Under the pieces are notes generated by a model. That model made no database searches. It had not been told where the DNA came from and saw nothing but the letters and a program-made list of their open reading frames with translations. 25,432 bases of DNA from Prevotella sp. CAG:1058 (GTDB lineage Bacteria; Bacteroidota; Bacteroidia; Bacteroidales; Bacteroidaceae), in the NCBI GenBank assembly GCA_000433175.1, contig HF986666.1, forward strand, positions 1 through 25,432, in the 5' to 3' direction. Every line of letters begins with the position of its first letter. Positions within the stretch are counted from its first letter, which is position 1. Position numbers and translations under genes: made by a program. Shown in pieces: positions 24,137 to 25,432 of the stretch.

Positions 24137-24346
24137 ACCGATTATGTCGAGAGACAATGGGCCGCTGACTTCTGTGGCTGTTTTCCCGTCATACAAGTAG
24201 ACAAAAGGATAACCCGTGCATGAGTCCTCCGGGAACTTGAACATATAGGCTTCCCGCCCTTCGTAGTCACCGAGGTACTCGAAAGTATCGCCGTATTGCT
24301 CTATAAGCTCACGGGCTTCGTCTTTTACTTGTACAGGTATGTTCAT
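24098..24346 (-). CDS. Candidate immunity protein to the MuF toxin domain
   Basis: An 82-aa acidic protein starting MNIPVQVKDEARELIEQYGD and ending VEDVEESGVE. It is antisense to its neighbours and overlaps the last 39 bp of the toxin gene in convergent orientation. The sequence has a compact alpha/beta look (FEYLGDYEGREAYMFKFPED, then YPFVYLYDGKTATEVSG), no signal peptide and no membrane helix, so it is cytoplasmic. Small acidic proteins directly after a polymorphic toxin domain are commonly immunity proteins. The opposite orientation would allow expression from its own promoter while the late head genes are silent, protecting a lysogen. I do not recognise a named immunity family. A minus-strand TAAATTTG lies 32 bp upstream. 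Confidence 0.65.
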   Translation of the reverse strand: MNIPVQVKDEARELIEQYGDTFEYLGDYEGREAYMFKFPEDSCTGYPFVYLYDGKTATEVSGPLSLDIIGSLVEDVEESGVE

Positions 24347-24378
24347 AAGCACATAAGGCAGTTTATACGCCTCCGCTG

Positions 24379-24386
24379 CAAATTTA
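24379..24386 (-). promoter_or_regulatory. Candidate -7 promoter element for the immunity gene
   Basis: TAAATTTG on the minus strand fits the Bacteroidetes primary-sigma -7 consensus TAnnTTTG exactly, 32 bp before the immunity ATG. No good -33 TTTG is seen at the usual spacing, so the promoter may be weak or activator dependent. Confidence 0.45.
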
Positions 24387-24388
24387 CA

Positions 24389-24406
24389 AATTATTCTTGA
24401 ATAATT
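24389..24406. promoter_or_regulatory. Inverted repeat between the immunity and gpG-like genes
   Basis: AATTATTC-TT-GAATAATT is a perfect 8-bp dyad around two bases. It lies 2 bp upstream of the TAAATTTG element on the minus strand, and 7 bp before the ATG of the rightward gene. It may be an operator; it is not followed by a T-run on the plus strand, so a terminator is unlikely. Confidence 0.4.
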
Positions 24407-24413
24407 GCATGAT

Positions 24414-25037
24414 ATGAATATAAAAGATTTCGCAAGACAGGTTGAACGCAAGCGCAAGGAGCTTGACGGCATGATGCGCCGCCGTATGCCAGTCGTCGCC
24501 GGACGAATGGCCAAAGACCATTTCCAGGACAACTTCCGCAAAGGCGGCTTCGTCAATGGCGGCCTGCACCCGTGGGCGAAAGCCAAGAGGCTTTCGGCCG
24601 GCGGAACCGACGCCGCAAGTCAGTACGGCACGCTGCTTTCAGGCCGCAACCATCTTTTCAATTCCATCAAGTACATTCCGTCCGACTACCGCGTGAAGGT
24701 GGCAAACGATGTCGTCTATGCCCCTCTGCACAACTGGGGCGGCTCTGTCTCTGTCACTGTAACGGAACGCATGAGGCGCTTCGCATGGGCAAAGTTCTAC
24801 AAGGCGTCGGGCAAGGCGAGAAAGGTTGCCACGAAGCAAAAGAATGGCCGCAAGGGTGCCGCCGTGGGGCAAACGGCCAACCCGCAAGCATCATTCTGGA
24901 AAAATCTTGCCCTCACAAAGAAAAAGAAGCTCGACATCCGCATCCCACAGCGTCAGTTCCTCGGCGAGAGCAAGGAACTCACCGAGAAAATAAACGAGCG
25001 GATAGAAAAGGAAATACGGAATATTTTAAGCAGTTAA
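24414..25037 (+). CDS. Mu gpG-like virion morphogenesis / tail completion protein
   Basis: A 207-aa protein from the ATG giving MNIKDFARQVERKRKELDGM; a TTG three codons upstream lies inside the inverted repeat and is less likely. Typical pieces are RRRMPVVAGRMAKDHFQDNF, RKGGFVNGGLHPW, GTLLSGRNHLFNSIKYIPSD, VVYAPLHNWGG and the C-terminal RIPQRQFLGESKELTEKINE. These are the hallmarks of the phage virion morphogenesis family (Mu gpG, P2 gpS), needed for head-tail joining. It resumes the rightward operon after the antisense immunity gene. Confidence 0.88.
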   Translation: MNIKDFARQVERKRKELDGMMRRRMPVVAGRMAKDHFQDNFRKGGFVNGGLHPWAKAKRLSAGGTDAASQYGTLLSGRNHLFNSIKYIPSDYRVKVANDVVYAPLHNWGGSVSVTVTERMRRFAWAKFYKASGKARKVATKQKNGRKGAAVGQTANPQASFWKNLALTKKKKLDIRIPQRQFLGESKELTEKINERIEKEIRNILSS

Positions 25038-25056
25038 TCATCAAAACTTAAAAATC

Positions 25057-25432
25057 ATGGAAGAAGTTTTTATCAACATCATGGAGCAAATCGCCCGTGA
25101 AATGCCGGAACTCTCGCTAATCGACGAGGACTACGGCCAGCTTGAAATGGGCGCCAACGAAGACCACTACCCGGTGACGTTCCCGTGCGTACTCATCGGC
25201 AATGCCGATTCCGACTGGCACGACCTCGGCTATGGGGCGCAAAACAGCGATTCACGCATCACTGTGCGCCTTGCCATCGACTGCTACGACGACACGCATT
25301 ATTCATCGGGTACATACGACAAGGCGAAGGAGCGGCAGCAAATGGCAAACAAACTGTACAAGACACTGCAATGTTTTGAATGTTCGGAAAACACATCCCC
25401 ACTTGTCAGGGAGAAAAGCCGCGACTATGCGC
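25057..25432 (+). CDS. Partial neck/tail-completion-like protein (3' end off window)
   Basis: The frame starts MEEVFINIMEQIAREMPELS and is open for 125 codons to the window end. The sequence alternates strands and helices (VTFPCVLIGNADSDWHDL, ITVRLAIDCYDDTHYSS, ANKLYKTLQCFECSE) and has no membrane segment. Size and position just after the gpG-like gene suggest a tail terminator or neck protein (compare Mu gp37/K-like positions). The family is not recognised with certainty. Confidence 0.6.
   Translation, partial: MEEVFINIMEQIAREMPELSLIDEDYGQLEMGANEDHYPVTFPCVLIGNADSDWHDLGYGAQNSDSRITVRLAIDCYDDTHYSSGTYDKAKERQQMANKLYKTLQCFECSENTSPLVREKSRDYA

Noticed and set aside
24347..24586. An N-terminal extension of the immunity protein opposite the gpG-like gene
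   Set aside because: The extra residues are basic, low complexity and antisense to a well-supported gene; the ATG at 24346 has a promoter-like element upstream.
1..25432. tRNA genes, CRISPR arrays and insertion sequences
   Set aside because: Nothing with cloverleaf, regular spacer-repeat or transposase features was found; the window is filled by phage genes.

Overview
The window is the structural, packaging and lysis part of a tailed phage or prophage from a member of the Bacteroidetes. The head genes are of the Mu type: a DUF935-like portal, a MuF/SPP1-gp7-like minor head protein, a DUF1320-like gp36 homologue and a gpG-like virion morphogenesis protein. The tail looks siphovirus-like, with one tube protein, a frameshifted chaperone pair and a long tape measure, and no contractile sheath gene. 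The host assignment rests on a BACON-like domain on the capsid protein, tail and lysis proteins of types I associate with Bacteroides-group phages, and mostly weak Shine-Dalgarno sequences. By eye the GC content is in the mid-to-high 50s. That is high for Bacteroides proper and would suit a GC-richer gut genus such as Alistipes, but this is inference. No integrase, transposase or repressor lies in the window, so the mode of integration cannot be judged.

The layout is two divergent blocks that meet at a 196-bp intergenic region (18560-18755). Running left on the minus strand from 18559 are: ClpP-like head protease with a scaffold-like tail, major capsid protein with a BACON-like domain, amidase endolysin, putative holin, an overlapping spanin-like pair, tail tube, tail assembly chaperone with a CCCTTTT -1 slip site, tape measure, distal-tail-like protein, a large baseplate hub/spike protein, a 96-aa protein, a small HExxH membrane protein and a giant tail-fibre protein that runs off the left edge. 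Running right on the plus strand from 18756 are: small terminase, large terminase, gp36-like head completion protein, portal, MuF-like protein with a C-terminal papain-fold toxin-like domain, gpG-like protein and a partial gene at the right edge. One small gene, 24098-24346, lies antisense to the end of the MuF gene and is a candidate immunity protein.

The most interesting part is 22544-24346. The portal gene ends with a TTTTTTC heptamer, a 6-nt spacer and an 8-bp GC-rich hairpin. The MuF frame is open across this site but has no ATG, GTG or TTG before its conserved N-terminus. A programmed -1 frameshift would therefore make a portal-MuF-toxin fusion of about 970 aa. With the antisense immunity candidate this looks like a phage-borne polymorphic toxin system in which the toxin may be fixed to the portal vertex. 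Nearly all the sequence is coding. The remaining intergenic stretches are short and hold dyad-symmetric candidate operators at the divergent centre and upstream of the immunity gene.
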